Positions 35,653-46,500 of a DNA stretch of 64,000 bases are shown piece by piece (the first letter of the stretch is position 1; each line of letters opens with the position of its first letter). Location: NCBI GenBank assembly GCA_011772205.1, contig WVZY01000026.1:23631-87630 (forward strand), given 5' to 3'. The notes under the pieces are model-generated. The model saw nothing but the letters and a program-made list of their open reading frames with translations. It was not told the origin of the DNA and made no database searches. The translations under genes and the position numbers were made by a program. Source of the DNA: Candidatus Latescibacterota bacterium (GTDB lineage: Bacteria; Krumholzibacteriota; Krumholzibacteriia; WVZY01).

Positions 35653-36100
35653 TCTTCTCACCTCCTTGGGTTGGACAAACGTAACCCTTCTCGCCCTCTT
35701 AATGAAGTACAGTCTTGTGCGGTTAAAGTTGGTGACCCTCCCCCTCCAGGGCTAAGTGCTGAAAATATAACAGAATAACTTTGGCAAGCCAAACCCTCTC
35801 TTGTCAAGTTCCAGGGTATCTATTTGGCGTGTCTTCGGACCTGTCTGCAGCCAGCGGCTGCCTTCGGATGGAAGAGCAAATGATATTAATCGCCACATCA
35901 GCTGGCGTTCTTCAATAAGTTGCAGTGCAATTCTCCTGCTTTGCAGCTTCATATAATTTTGACAGGATCGCTGCGCTCCTTTAGAATGACGATGTTTAAA
36001 AGGCGAAATTCGCATTCAAAATTAATGGAGATCAATGGGGAACTCTCGATGCGTGCAAGATACTAGGTATCGTCGTTCTATTGCGCAAAGGTGAGAAGGG
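35653..36100. other. Intergenic region with an HSERSEES-type repeat fragment
   Basis: No intact gene in about 448 bp. The stretch around 35961-35990 (GACAGGATCGCTGCGCTCCT then TTAGAATGAC) resembles a dispersed repeat widespread in FCB and deltaproteobacterial genomes, whose translation gives HSERSEES-like words. It also contains the promoter-like sequence listed separately. Confidence 0.4.
35959..35987 (+). promoter_or_regulatory. Candidate sigma-70-type promoter for the ABC transporter pair
   Basis: TTGACA, a 17-bp spacer and TAGAAT (five of six to consensus), 114 bp before the TTG start at 36101. It overlaps the dispersed repeat fragment, so the match may be incidental. Confidence 0.4.
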
Positions 36101-36997
36101 TTGCCTCCCGTAGTTATATCAGTCGAACAACTGACAAAATATTTCGGTCGCACCGTCGGGATCGAGCAAATTAGCTTCGATGTAAGAAAGGGGGAGATTT
36201 TTGGCTTTTTAGGTCTAAACGGAGCGGGCAAAACCACCACCATCCGGCTTCTGCTGGATCTGCTTCGCCCAACGAATGGACGCGCCGTTATCTTCGGTCT
36301 TGCAGTTCTCAAGCATTCATATGAAATTCGTCGGAGATGCGGTTATCTTCCTGGAAACTTCACTGGATACGGACATATGACAGGATCGGATTTTCTGAGC
36401 CTCGCGGCAGACATACGAGGTACGGTACCGCCACTTCAACATGGTCTATTGAATCGTTTTGAGATTTCCGAAGACACATTAATGCAAAAAATAAAGCATC
36501 TTTCTCACGGCACTCGCCAGAAGTTGGGAATCATCCAGGCTTTTTTTCACAAACCAGAACTGATTATTCTCGACGAGCCGACTATAGGGCTCGATCCGCT
36601 AATGCAGGAGAAGTTCTACGCTCTCTTGCGAGACTCAAAAAAAGAAGGATGCACGATCTTTTTCTCTTCTCACAATCTTGCAGAAGTCGAAAAAGTATGC
36701 GAGCGTGTAGCGATAATCCGCGATGGGGAGCTGGTGGCTCTGGAAACGCTAGATGGTCTGAAGCAGAAACGATACAGGCGGCTGTTCATATCATTGCGCG
36801 AGAGGGTTGACCATCTGGAGCTGCCTGGCGCCGAGCTGCTGAAGCACAAGGACTTGGATTACGAATTTCTGGTTAAGGGTGACATGAATGATTTGATCAG
36901 GCGCTTATCGCATCTTCCATTGGAAAACGTGATATTCCCGGAACCCGATCTCGAAGAAGTATTTATGGCATATTACAGGTCTGAGAGACATGAATAG
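36101..36997 (+). CDS. ABC transporter ATP-binding protein
   Basis: A 298-residue ATPase. Walker A is LNGAGKTTTI, the signature is LSHGTRQKLG (a variant of LSGGQ), Walker B is LIILDEPTIGLD, and the switch His is in FFSSHNL. A C-terminal 80-residue extension, with DLEEVFMAYY, is typical of drug- or export-type (DrrA/NatA-like) subunits. The start is TTG at 36101, behind GGTGAGAAGGG. The stop overlaps the permease start by 8 bp, so both proteins are made as a pair. The substrate is unknown. Confidence 0.9.
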   Translation: MPPVVISVEQLTKYFGRTVGIEQISFDVRKGEIFGFLGLNGAGKTTTIRLLLDLLRPTNGRAVIFGLAVLKHSYEIRRRCGYLPGNFTGYGHMTGSDFLSLAADIRGTVPPLQHGLLNRFEISEDTLMQKIKHLSHGTRQKLGIIQAFFHKPELIILDEPTIGLDPLMQEKFYALLRDSKKEGCTIFFSSHNLAEVEKVCERVAIIRDGELVALETLDGLKQKRYRRLFISLRERVDHLELPGAELLKHKDLDYEFLVKGDMNDLIRRLSHLPLENVIFPEPDLEEVFMAYYRSERHE

Positions 36998-37802
36998 CTT
37001 GGCATATCCTCTTTTCATCCTGAAGAACCACCGCGGATTCGCTTTATTCAGTGTGGTCGTCATAGCGGCGCTTCAGTATTTGATCATCGAGCTGATGACG
37101 ACGTTGAATACGGATGCTTTTATTAATACAATTTTCAGCCAGCTTCCCGAGCGCTTTCGACTGCTCGTTAGCGAGAATTTTATTGCCCGAATGTCAGCCG
37201 AGGGGGCTGCGGCTTTCGGATTCAACCACCCTATCGTTCTAGCGCTACTGGTGATCAACGCGATCAACATACCCACTCGACACATTGCCGGAGAGATCGA
37301 GTCTGGAACGATGGAATGGCTGTTAGCCCATCCAATGAAACGTATGAGGATCCTCGGCTCTTTGTGGATCTCAGGTGGGTTTCTCATTTTTTTGATTATC
37401 TGCGGCGCTTGGACCGGATCATTTCTGGCTCTTGCCGCGACGCATCATTACACTTACGAGACCTTCGTGAAAATGCTCCAGATCGGTACAAATCTCTGGC
37501 TGCTTTCTGTTCTGGTATTGAGCTTTTCGATACTGATATCAGCTTTTGGGAAGGAGGGCAGCAGAGTGGGCATGCGCTGCGCAGCCGTGATACTTATATT
37601 TTACTTCCTTCATTTTTTAGGTACGCTGTGGAAATTTTTAGAAGCCATCAAACCGTTTAATATTTTCACTTACTACCAGCCCCAGAAACTAATGTTCGAT
37701 GAACGAAGCTTCTGGCTTCATCTGTGTGTACTGTCGGTGTTGATTGGACTGTGTCTGATAATCAGTGTGAAACAATTTCAGAGAAGGGATATTCCTGGAT
37801 AG
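36990..37802 (+). CDS. ABC transporter permease (ABC-2 type)
   Basis: A 270-residue polytopic membrane protein with six hydrophobic segments, of which FALFSVVVIAALQYLIIEL is the first. GEIESGTMEWLLAHPMKRMRI is the conserved cytoplasmic loop of ABC-2-type permeases of the NatB/YhaP kind. Its start overlaps the ATPase stop by 8 bp. It would form the membrane channel for export of an unidentified compound. Confidence 0.85.
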   Translation: MNSLAYPLFILKNHRGFALFSVVVIAALQYLIIELMTTLNTDAFINTIFSQLPERFRLLVSENFIARMSAEGAAAFGFNHPIVLALLVINAINIPTRHIAGEIESGTMEWLLAHPMKRMRILGSLWISGGFLIFLIICGAWTGSFLALAATHHYTYETFVKMLQIGTNLWLLSVLVLSFSILISAFGKEGSRVGMRCAAVILIFYFLHFLGTLWKFLEAIKPFNIFTYYQPQKLMFDERSFWLHLCVLSVLIGLCLIISVKQFQRRDIPG

Positions 37803-37822
37803 TTGCAATATTATAGACAGTT

Positions 37823-38572
37823 TCATCGCCCTCGGAACGTTTCTGCAATTTCAAAAATTTGATGAGGCTCCAGGCGCTTCAAGTGTCTCTTCTGCCCAAC
37901 GAGCACTTCGCCCATTTCTGATTTGAACTGCTTGAGTTCTTTCTTCTTGCTAAGATTTTTCCCATGTTTGGTAGAGTAAGCATAGTAATAGTGACCATCG
38001 GCTTCATTTAGTCTCCAGGCGTAAGCCGGGTCTGCTTCCAGAAATACACCCTTGCAGTCGGGATCGACAAAATGCTTGCCTTTTGTTAAATGCTCGAAGA
38101 ACAGCTGTTCGCTTTCCGTGGCAATTTCCTTGAGAATCCGCTTTGACAGTCCCCAGAAGCCCGAGAGATCGTCTGCATCGGCCAACTCCTTTAACAAATG
38201 GCGGGTGAAGTCGTGTTGAACTATACCGCGGGGAACAACAACGAGAGCCTGGGTCGAATCAGCTGAGTATAGATCTTTGAATCCTTCCCGTTTGATGACT
38301 ATGCCGATCTTCCGGATGATGTTCGGGAGCTGGTTGAGATGCTTTTCGAGCTTTAGCACAAAAGGTGTGCGTGGCTTCAGCGCCTTTTTAGCAGAGCGGT
38401 AGAGGGATCTTTTCGCCCGGCGTTTTCCAAAGAACCATCGGATGCGCGTGTATTTCATTAGATCATACAGAACGCTTGTGCCTTCCTCTTCCAACCATTT
38501 TTGGAACCATTCGCGGGACAGGAGTTGTTTTGTCACCTTGAATTCATCTTTTTTGAATTGAAGAGCGTTCAT
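37823..38572 (-). CDS. Hypothetical protein, basic, soluble
   Basis: A 249-residue protein that I do not recognise. It is Lys/Arg-rich without a signal peptide or membrane helix. It begins MNALQFKKDEFKVTKQLLSR, has a basic patch RWFFGKRRAKRSLYRSAKKA near residue 50, and ends with LKRLEPHQIFEIAETFRGR. The N-terminal basic helix could bind nucleic acid, but that is speculation. GAGG lies about 11 bases upstream of the ATG at 38572. It is convergent with the ABC permease, 20 bp away. Confidence 0.55.
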   Translation of the reverse strand: MNALQFKKDEFKVTKQLLSREWFQKWLEEEGTSVLYDLMKYTRIRWFFGKRRAKRSLYRSAKKALKPRTPFVLKLEKHLNQLPNIIRKIGIVIKREGFKDLYSADSTQALVVVPRGIVQHDFTRHLLKELADADDLSGFWGLSKRILKEIATESEQLFFEHLTKGKHFVDPDCKGVFLEADPAYAWRLNEADGHYYYAYSTKHGKNLSKKKELKQFKSEMGEVLVGQKRHLKRLEPHQIFEIAETFRGR

Positions 38573-39226
38573 ACAGTACAAGCCTCGAAGATTGTTGATT
38601 TCGACGAAAAGCAAAAAGACTTTAGCCGACTAAAATCCTAAGTAGCGAAGTAAACGACTGGCAAAATCGTGCAAGTCCTACGCCAATCTTGATGAAGCTG
38701 GCCAGTATTGATCATGGGAAGGCACGGCAGCCACATGCTGCTTCTGTTTTTTTAACATCCATCAACCACATGAGGGGTCTCCCCTAATATCCGATTGAGT
38801 AAAGCGGGTATGAAGACGATAGATCGAGGAAGCCCGCTCCCTGTGCTCAAATCCGCCATCCCCAGGAACCATCAGGTCCGCGAGGAAATGAATCCCCATT
38901 GTCTGGCAGCGCATGTATTGCATTCTGCGATCTCAAATCGTTGCAAGTTGAAGAGATTCCTGGTGTCAACTGGTCGTTCCAGCGTGAGCAGAATCTCATC
39001 TTTTCCGAAAGAGCTTAGAATGCGCGAATCTTCCGGTCGGTTGATCCGGTATACGTCAGTACAGGTAACTATAGGTAAGCATAAGGAGTTAGATGTGGCT
39101 GGTATCGATGACAGGCACAACGCTTGCTGCCGTCTTCTGAGTATCCGTATGGGTGCAGCTTGACGCTCGAGAGCGTCTGGCATTCCAAGATAGGCTAGGA
39201 CATTTAACTGGAAGAGGGTGGCTATC
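38573..39226. other. Intergenic region upstream of the envelope operon
   Basis: About 650 bp with no gene that can be supported. A minus-strand frame at 38872-39183 translates to something protein-like (RINRPEDSRILSSFGKDEIL) but has no start, no ribosome-binding site and no family match, so it may be a fragment. The promoter of the operon starting at 39227 should be here; none was identified with confidence. Confidence 0.4.
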
Positions 39227-42200
39227 GTGAACAGCGATTCCAGGCATTTTCGCGCCCCCTTTGCGCTTTATTTCTTGGGCATATTTTTCGTGATCACATT
39301 GTTCATGACGAGCGCAGCGGCCGCCTATACGCAACTGCAGGTTCTGCTACCTGGGGAGTCTCCAGCACCGGGCACAACCACGGGAAAACTCGGCACGCCG
39401 CTCGCGCAAACCGTCGGGATACCTTTCATTGTTACGGTCAGAGCATGCGATGATTCGTGGTACACCGATACATCCATAACAAACGTCATTCAGATTTCGT
39501 CCTCTGATGCCAGCGCCACGCTGCCAGGCCCCGCCGCTATGGTCGATGGGGAAGTGAACCTTACTGTCACGTTCAATGCGGCAGGCTCATTCACGATCTC
39601 GGCCGATGATCAATCGGATCCGACAATTCCGGAAGCTACTTCGGCTTTTGCGACGGCTTATATTTTTTATGGCTTCGAATTTTCACGGATCAACCAAAAG
39701 AATCAATATGCAGGGCAGCCGATGTCCATAACGCTGTGGGCCGTAAATCCTGTGGGCGAGATTGTGAGCGGCTTCTCCGGCCAGGTGCGTTTGAGAGAGA
39801 TTACCAGCTACGGTGAAGGACGAATTACACCGGATCTTGTAACGCTTTCCAATGGCACGTGGTCGGGATCGGTAACGATGTACCGCGCTGATGAAACGAG
39901 CATCAACCGCGGCAATGTCAACATTTATGCTCTGCTCGATGCCGATCCTACTAAGAACGGCACAAGCGATCCGTTTACCGTGCACCCCAGTCCCTTCGAG
40001 CGCCTTCAAATTATTGTGCCGGGAGAAGATCCTTTGCCGGGCAGTGTGAGCGGTATTACGGGCGCGCCTGCCAGCCAAAGTGCCGGCCAGACTTTCGTAG
40101 TCGACATTTATTCCACGGACGCTTATTGGAATCCTCTTCCGAGCACTGATCTTGTACGCATCACATCGAGCGATCCGGGAGCGAGTACTCCTGTGTCCGG
40201 AAACCTTTCGAACGGTTTCAGGCAGTTCACCGTTGCGCTGGCGACCATCGGCACTCAAACACTGACAGTAAACGACATCACAAATGGCGCTATACAAGGG
40301 ATGACGAGCAACGGCATTCAGGTGATTCCAAGTGCACCGGATCATTTTGAGATCGATCCAATTGCTTCCCCTGTCGTCGCCGGGGAAACCACCTTGGTTA
40401 CGATTCGAGCGACCGATGTCGGGGGGAACACCATTCCCGACTACAGTGGTGATGCGATTCTAATGGCAAACACGGGACAGGGTAGCATGTATCCTGAAGC
40501 CATCACGTTTGCCAATGGCGTCTGGAGCGGTGATATGGTCTTTCGGGGCGCGGGGGGAGCTGTTGCGTTTACATGCTCGGATTTCTCCACGCCACCCCAT
40601 ATTGGAGTGAGCAACAACTTCGAAGTGTTGCCGGCGGGGTACTCGGGGCTCCAGGTTCTCCTGCCCGGTCAAACACCTCAGGGAGGGACTGCCTCGGGTT
40701 ACGTCGGAAAGCCGTTGGATCAGAATGCTGGTTCGAGTTTCAATATCACGATTCGTGCAGTTGACCAGTTCTGGAATCGCGTTCCGGGCATCACGAACCG
40801 CGTGGGCCTGAGTTCCAGCGATTCGTTTGCGACGATGTCAAGCGATACCAATCTTGTGAACGGGGAGATAGTAGTGCCGGTGGTCGTATTCAAGGCAGGC
40901 AGCCAGACGATAACTGCAATCGACATGGATTCTACCGGAATCAATCCGCACACATCATTGCCGGTAAACATTATCTCCGGACCGTACGCGCGTATTCTCA
41001 TTTTAGCACCGGGCGAGCAGCTCGCGCCGGGAACCGCAGAGGGACGCACGGGAGCAGCGACGGATCAATCCATAAACTTCTCATTCAATGTCAAAGTGTA
41101 TGCGACAGATGCCTGGTTCAATCCAGTGACCGGTATTAGCGATGTGATTCGCATCACATCAGGGGACCCAATGGCCGAGTTACCACCCGATACGCCACTC
41201 GTAGATGGTCGGGTCGAGCTGAGTGTCCGATTATCGACGGGTGGATATCAATGGATTATGGCCAGCAATGTCACTCAACCATTGATGCCGACCAGTATGA
41301 CGCAGGTCCGGGCCATTTCGAGTGGATTTCATCTCGAGGCGGAAGTCAGTCCGACGAACATCCAGGCCGGCGAGCCTTTCAATCTGACGGTCAAAGTGAC
41401 GAACGATGCCGGGAGCGTGATCCAGGAAATCAACTCTTTCATTTCGGTCGAGGTTCAAAACGCATCCACGCAGCAACCCGGAAGGGGCACGCTTCTCACA
41501 ACCCAGTTCCAACTCCTTCAGGGACAACGAACGGTAGCGGAGACGTATACCTACGCTGAAGCGATTGTCCTCGTGATAACCGATGATGCCGGCAATGATC
41601 CCGCCATCACCGAAGTGATTACGGTAACACCGGGAGCACCCGATGTCATTCAATTGACCAGCAATCCATCGTGGATTGGTGGTAACAAACACGCCGCGAT
41701 ACGCGCAATCGTTCTGGACGCATATGACAATGGCGTACCCGATCAACCTGTGGTATTCGAACTGATAAGCGGGACAGGCACATTGACCCCTATCGATTCC
41801 TTAACGGATTCGGGCGGGCTCGCCAGGGCGGATTTTCTCAGCCCGCGCGAGCCTGGGATCAGCCGCATTCGGGCCACATCGAACGCACTGATCGCGGAGT
41901 ACGATATTGAAACTGCATTAGTAGATCCAAATAAACCAGCAGGCACGATCACAAACTATCCCAATCCATTCCATCCCGGGGAAGCCCCGACGACAATTGC
42001 TTACAAGCTATCCGATGACGCAAGAGTCACCCTGAAAATCTACACTCTGACTGGTGGACTTGTATTCCGCGAGGAGTATCCACCCGGTGTGATGGGGGGC
42101 CTTGGCGGCCTTAACGAGGTTCAGTGGGACGGGCGCAACGGAGAGGGCGAATTTGTTTCGAGTGGTGGATACATTCTGGTCGTCGAGGCAGTACGTAACG

Positions 42201-42247
42201 GTGAAACCATTCATGTCATGCGCCGCAAGATTGCTTTGGTGCGGTAA
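39227..42247 (+). CDS. Large secreted protein of repeated beta-sandwich modules with FlgD-like tail
   Basis: A 1006-residue exported protein. The signal peptide contains FALYFLGIFFVITLFM. Two kinds of module repeat. Type A, beginning LQVLLPGE or similar (PGESPAPGTTTGKLG, PGEDPLPGSVSGITG, PGQTPQGGTASGYVG, PGEQLAPGTAEGRTG), occurs four times. Type B, with a strand ending NGTWSGSV or NGVWSGDM, occurs two to three times. A Big-1-like domain (AYDNGVPDQPVVFELISGTG) follows, and the last 90 residues are a FlgD-like domain after TNYPNPFHPGE. The GTG at 39227 has GAAGAGGG upstream. It ends 12 bp before the barrel gene and starts an eight-gene run. Confidence 0.85.
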   Translation: MNSDSRHFRAPFALYFLGIFFVITLFMTSAAAAYTQLQVLLPGESPAPGTTTGKLGTPLAQTVGIPFIVTVRACDDSWYTDTSITNVIQISSSDASATLPGPAAMVDGEVNLTVTFNAAGSFTISADDQSDPTIPEATSAFATAYIFYGFEFSRINQKNQYAGQPMSITLWAVNPVGEIVSGFSGQVRLREITSYGEGRITPDLVTLSNGTWSGSVTMYRADETSINRGNVNIYALLDADPTKNGTSDPFTVHPSPFERLQIIVPGEDPLPGSVSGITGAPASQSAGQTFVVDIYSTDAYWNPLPSTDLVRITSSDPGASTPVSGNLSNGFRQFTVALATIGTQTLTVNDITNGAIQGMTSNGIQVIPSAPDHFEIDPIASPVVAGETTLVTIRATDVGGNTIPDYSGDAILMANTGQGSMYPEAITFANGVWSGDMVFRGAGGAVAFTCSDFSTPPHIGVSNNFEVLPAGYSGLQVLLPGQTPQGGTASGYVGKPLDQNAGSSFNITIRAVDQFWNRVPGITNRVGLSSSDSFATMSSDTNLVNGEIVVPVVVFKAGSQTITAIDMDSTGINPHTSLPVNIISGPYARILILAPGEQLAPGTAEGRTGAATDQSINFSFNVKVYATDAWFNPVTGISDVIRITSGDPMAELPPDTPLVDGRVELSVRLSTGGYQWIMASNVTQPLMPTSMTQVRAISSGFHLEAEVSPTNIQAGEPFNLTVKVTNDAGSVIQEINSFISVEVQNASTQQPGRGTLLTTQFQLLQGQRTVAETYTYAEAIVLVITDDAGNDPAITEVITVTPGAPDVIQLTSNPSWIGGNKHAAIRAIVLDAYDNGVPDQPVVFELISGTGTLTPIDSLTDSGGLARADFLSPREPGISRIRATSNALIAEYDIETALVDPNKPAGTITNYPNPFHPGEAPTTIAYKLSDDARVTLKIYTLTGGLVFREEYPPGVMGGLGGLNEVQWDGRNGEGEFVSSGGYILVVEAVRNGETIHVMRRKIALVR

Positions 42248-42259
42248 CCAGGAGGACCC

Positions 42260-43534
42260 ATGTTTCGTTTCTCAACATGCAGCTTTCGCGGGGTCGCCTT
42301 GGCCATAATCCTGAACATCGGGTTGGTCGTTTGCAGCGGAGGTACCGTGCGAGCAGAGGATCAAGACGGAGGCGTTCCAGGAGATTGGCTATCTACATAT
42401 TTGGGCGCGCGAACCGCGGGAATTGGTGGCGCTTTTGTCGCGGCGGCCGCGGAGCCCATCAGCGTCGTGTGGAACCCAGCCGGACTCTCTTTGCTGTCAC
42501 AAAATCAGGTCTACGTCGAAACAGCGCGTTTGTTTGAAAGCACCTCGATCAACGGGGTCAGTTTTGCTTTCCCAGCGCGTAGATTCCCAAGCTTTGGATT
42601 AACGATACTTAATCTGAGATCCGGGGAGTTCGAAAGAACCAATGAGCTCAACGAGTCGATGGGAGAGTTCAGTGAAGGGGACATCGCATTCGTATTGTCC
42701 GCTTGCAAAAGCGTGAACCGCAGATTTTCGCTTGGAGCAAATGTCAAAGTTGTGAGGCAGTCGATAGAGGAGTTCGACGCTGCAGGGGTGGGTTTTGATC
42801 TGGGATTGCTCTACAACATCACCCGTTCGCTCCGGTTTGGTGCCTCTGTGCTGAACGTGGGAGGACCGACGTTGACGCTTCGAGCTATAGATGAGAGCTA
42901 TCCAGCTGAGTTTCGAGGTGGTTTTTCCTTTGAATTCTTTTCGGGCCGCGCGCTCATCACGGGTGAAATCAATCACCGTTCCGGCCCCGGCGCAAGCTTT
43001 CACGGCGGCACCGAGTTCTGGGTTCATCGGAACATGGCGCTGCGCTTTGGTTATACGGAATCATCTCCCTCGGGTGGATTCAGCTATCGCATTATGCCAG
43101 GTATGCGGTTCGATTATGCTGCAACCGACCACGAGCTGGGTGTGACTCATCGCTTTGGCATGTCCTATCAATTCGGAGGATTCTTCGCATCTTCCGAAGC
43201 CGTGCCACCCATTTTCTCCCCGCTGGGGCAGCAGTCTGTAACCAAGTTCTACCTGAAGGCCAAGACCAAAGCGGATGCTGAAAGGTGGAGTCTCGACATC
43301 GAAGACAAGTCCGGGCACATTGTGCGCAGGTTCGGTGGTAAGGGCACGCCGCCTGCTCACGTGATGTGGGATGGCAAAGACGAGAGCGGTTTGTCGCTTC
43401 CCGACGGCATCTATAAATATCGGCTCGTCGTGATCGATCTGGAAGGCCGCGAATTCGTGGGTCATGAGAGAAAAGTGGAAATTACGACGGAAGGTCCCCG
43501 GGGCGCGGTGCCTGTCTTCACAAAGGATGACTAA
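42260..43534 (+). CDS. PorV/UPF0164-like outer-membrane beta-barrel with C-terminal FlgD-like domain
   Basis: A 424-residue exported protein. A signal peptide (MFRFSTCSFRGVALAIILNI) is followed by GARTAGIGGAFVAAAAEPISVV, WNPAGLS and a series of paired amphipathic strands. This matches UPF0164/PorV-type barrels, which in type IX systems shuttle cargo in the outer membrane. The last 90 residues add a FlgD-like Ig sandwich: WSLDIEDKSGHIVRRF, GKGTPPAHVMWDGKDESG, LPDGIYKYRLVVID. A closely similar sandwich is in the protein at 49253. Good ribosome-binding site CAGGAGG. It is the second gene of the eight-gene run. Confidence 0.85.
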   Translation: MFRFSTCSFRGVALAIILNIGLVVCSGGTVRAEDQDGGVPGDWLSTYLGARTAGIGGAFVAAAAEPISVVWNPAGLSLLSQNQVYVETARLFESTSINGVSFAFPARRFPSFGLTILNLRSGEFERTNELNESMGEFSEGDIAFVLSACKSVNRRFSLGANVKVVRQSIEEFDAAGVGFDLGLLYNITRSLRFGASVLNVGGPTLTLRAIDESYPAEFRGGFSFEFFSGRALITGEINHRSGPGASFHGGTEFWVHRNMALRFGYTESSPSGGFSYRIMPGMRFDYAATDHELGVTHRFGMSYQFGGFFASSEAVPPIFSPLGQQSVTKFYLKAKTKADAERWSLDIEDKSGHIVRRFGGKGTPPAHVMWDGKDESGLSLPDGIYKYRLVVIDLEGREFVGHERKVEITTEGPRGAVPVFTKDD

Positions 43535-43549
43535 TAAGGAGTTGTGGGC

Positions 43550-46500
43550 ATGTTTCGTCTGAGCTTGAATCCTTCGTATAAGCTTCTTGCGTTAGCCTGC
43601 GCGGCGCTCATCATGCCTTCCGCTTTGAGTTTCGCACTCCCAAGCAGCGCGACGGGCGATGATGAGTCAGTGGACGGTAGCTCAATGGTGACGCTCACCA
43701 AAATCGGTATGGAGTTGGATTGGACGAGACTTCTTCCGACTTCGGAACGCAGGGATAGCCTCGGGAGCTTGGAACGGGCGATCGAGGAGCTGTTGGATGC
43801 GGGAGTCCCATCTGAACAACGAACGGCTGCGTATTATCTCTCTGCAGAGATTCACTACGCGCTCAAAGATTTTCGTGAAGCGTTGGAGCTATTCAAGAAA
43901 GCAGAGAATGAAGATGACAAAGGCCCTTTCGCAGACGATGCTGGATTTCTAAGGATTGTTTCTATGGAAGCGGATGGCCGCGATAACGATGCAGCAAAGG
44001 AATGGGATAGATGGATCAAAAGGTATAGAAAAAGTCCCTTGTTATCCGAAGTTTTGCTTGCGAAATCTTGGAATGCGATTCGGCGCGACACGCTGCGAGA
44101 GGCGTCGATAGTACTGGCCGACCTCGAAGCACGTTTCCCATTTATGCGTGAAGATCAGCGCGTTCTGTTGGCCAAGTCAACGATCGCTTATCTCAACGGC
44201 CTGCCCTCGGAAGCTGATTCTATATTGGGCAGCGAGTCGAACACGGCGGCGGCCTTTTATCTGCGTGCGCTGTGTTTCGAAACTCGCGGAGAAATGTTGG
44301 AAGCTGCGTCTCTTTACCAGAGAGTCTACGAACGCTTTCCCGAGTCGACGCTTCGTGATTATGCGATGCTGGCGAAGGCCAATATATTTCTGATCAGCAA
44401 GGCCTACAAAAGCGCAGTGGAAGAGTTTGCTCGTGTGATCGACAGTGCGACAAACGAGGATGTCCGTGCCGAAGCCGAACTGCGCAGGGCGACGTGCATG
44501 TTTCTGGACGGAGATGCCGAAAGCGGAACCGCTTTTCTTCGCGAGGTAACTGAGCGATATAGGGGTAAGAGTTACGCTGCCCGCGCTCAACTGCTTCTTG
44601 GCGAGGTCCTTGTTTTCCGTTCGATGCATGAGGAAGCGATTCTCGAATTCAACCGCGTTCTCACGGATTACTTTGAACACGAACTGGCAGCAAGCGCTCA
44701 GTACCGAGTAGGGCGGTGTCTGGATGAGCTGGGCAGGCATAATGAAGCAACCAGTGCGTACCAGCTAGTCGTCTCGGGATATCCTTTGGCTCCTCAGGCA
44801 CCAGCTGCAGCCTATCTTGCTGGGGCAGGCTTGCTCGAACAAGCTCGTCCCAAAGCTGCAATCCCCTATTTCCAACTGGTTCTTGACCGTTACGCTCAGG
44901 ATCAGGGGGACAGCACGATCGTATTTGCCTCGCTTGAACATCAGGAACTGGTGGAAGCATCACTGTGCCTGCTCGAGCTGTCTTATCATAAACTGGGAAA
45001 TATGGGGCAACTATCAGGCGTTCCCCATCTGATGCTGCTGAAAATGCCTCCAAGCAATTCCCAGTGGCGTGCATACTCTCTGCTCATAGACGCCGACGCT
45101 CTTGCAGCTCAAGCCCGTTTCGATGAAGCGCAAGATGTTCTTGAAACGCTCATCGATGAGTTCCCAGAACATGAGATCGGCATATCGGCCAACCGGCTGC
45201 TTGCTTGGACGTACGCCCAGCAGGGAAGGGATGACATGGCGATTCAGATAGAGGAGCGCATGCTGGCGCGGTATGCATCTCATGGTTCCACCGAACACCT
45301 GAGCACGGCCTATCTTCATAAAGCACATATTTTGTTCAACAAGAAGGCGTACGAAGATGCGGCGGCAACCTACGATGATTTCATTCGGCGCTATCCCTCT
45401 CACCCGGATCACCTGCTCGCGCTCTACCAATCGGGGCTCTGCTATTACCGCTTGGAGCAGAACGGGGATGCGGTGGACAGATGGGAAAGGGTGGTCGCTG
45501 TGGACCCTTCTGCGGAGATTGCAGAGAGGGCATGGGTAAGGGCCGGGGATTTGTATTTCCATGCGGAATATTATGATGACGCAAAGAGATGCTATCAGGG
45601 TCTCCTGGATAATTTTTCGGGCAGCCGTGCTGCAGCGCTTGGCGTGCTGCGCCTTGCGCAGTGTGAATTCAATGCGGGACGGGACCGCGAAGCGTTGGAA
45701 TTGTATTCAGAAGTGGCCAACCGCTTTCCAGGAACGGGCGTGGCCCGGGAGGCCGAACGCGGGATGGAGATGTCGCTGTATCGGTTGGGTCAGCAAGAAG
45801 ACGGCAGCAAAGTTCTGGGAGAACTCGTAGAGAAGTATCCCAAAAGCGCTTTTGCCGCCGATGCTCAGTTCGAGATCGCGATGCGTCATTATCAGGCAGA
45901 CGAATTTCTCGAGGCGGCTGAAGAGTTTCGAAGGGTTGTGAGCCAGTTTCCTTCATATTCCGCAGCTGACCGGGCGCACTTTTTAATGGCAGAATCCTAT
46001 AACAAAGGCAATTCGATAGATGATGCGAAAGTCGCGTATGAGCAGTTTTTGATTTTCTTTCCCAAGAGCGAGCTGCGCTCCACGGTGCATTTTCGCCTTG
46101 GCAGTATTCGATTCGGAGATGGGGAATACATGGGGGCCGCCATTGATTTCACTGCGGTGATCGACGAAGGCGGATCGGATGAGATGGCGCTGGCCTCACT
46201 GTTCAATCTCGCCCTCTGCAAGAAATTGCTGGGGGAGATCGATGAGGCGCAAGCGGCTCTGGAAAAATACCGCGAACAACACCCAGAAGATGATAAACGC
46301 GCGGCTGAAGTTGCTTATCAGCTCGGAGACCTGCATGAGACGGCAGGCAGAATGGATATGGCCGTAAAAGAGTACAAGCTGGCCCTCTCTTCGAAACCAT
46401 CGAGCGATCTTAAGATTGAGCTTTATTATCGCCTCGGTGTCTGTTACGAGCAACTGGAGGATATAAATAGCGCGATCAACGCCTACAATAAAGCCATGGC

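Noticed and set aside
38795..39163. 122-codon plus-strand frame upstream of the envelope operon
   Set aside because: The translation has no recognisable pattern and no ribosome-binding site; an overlapping minus-strand frame looks no better supported.
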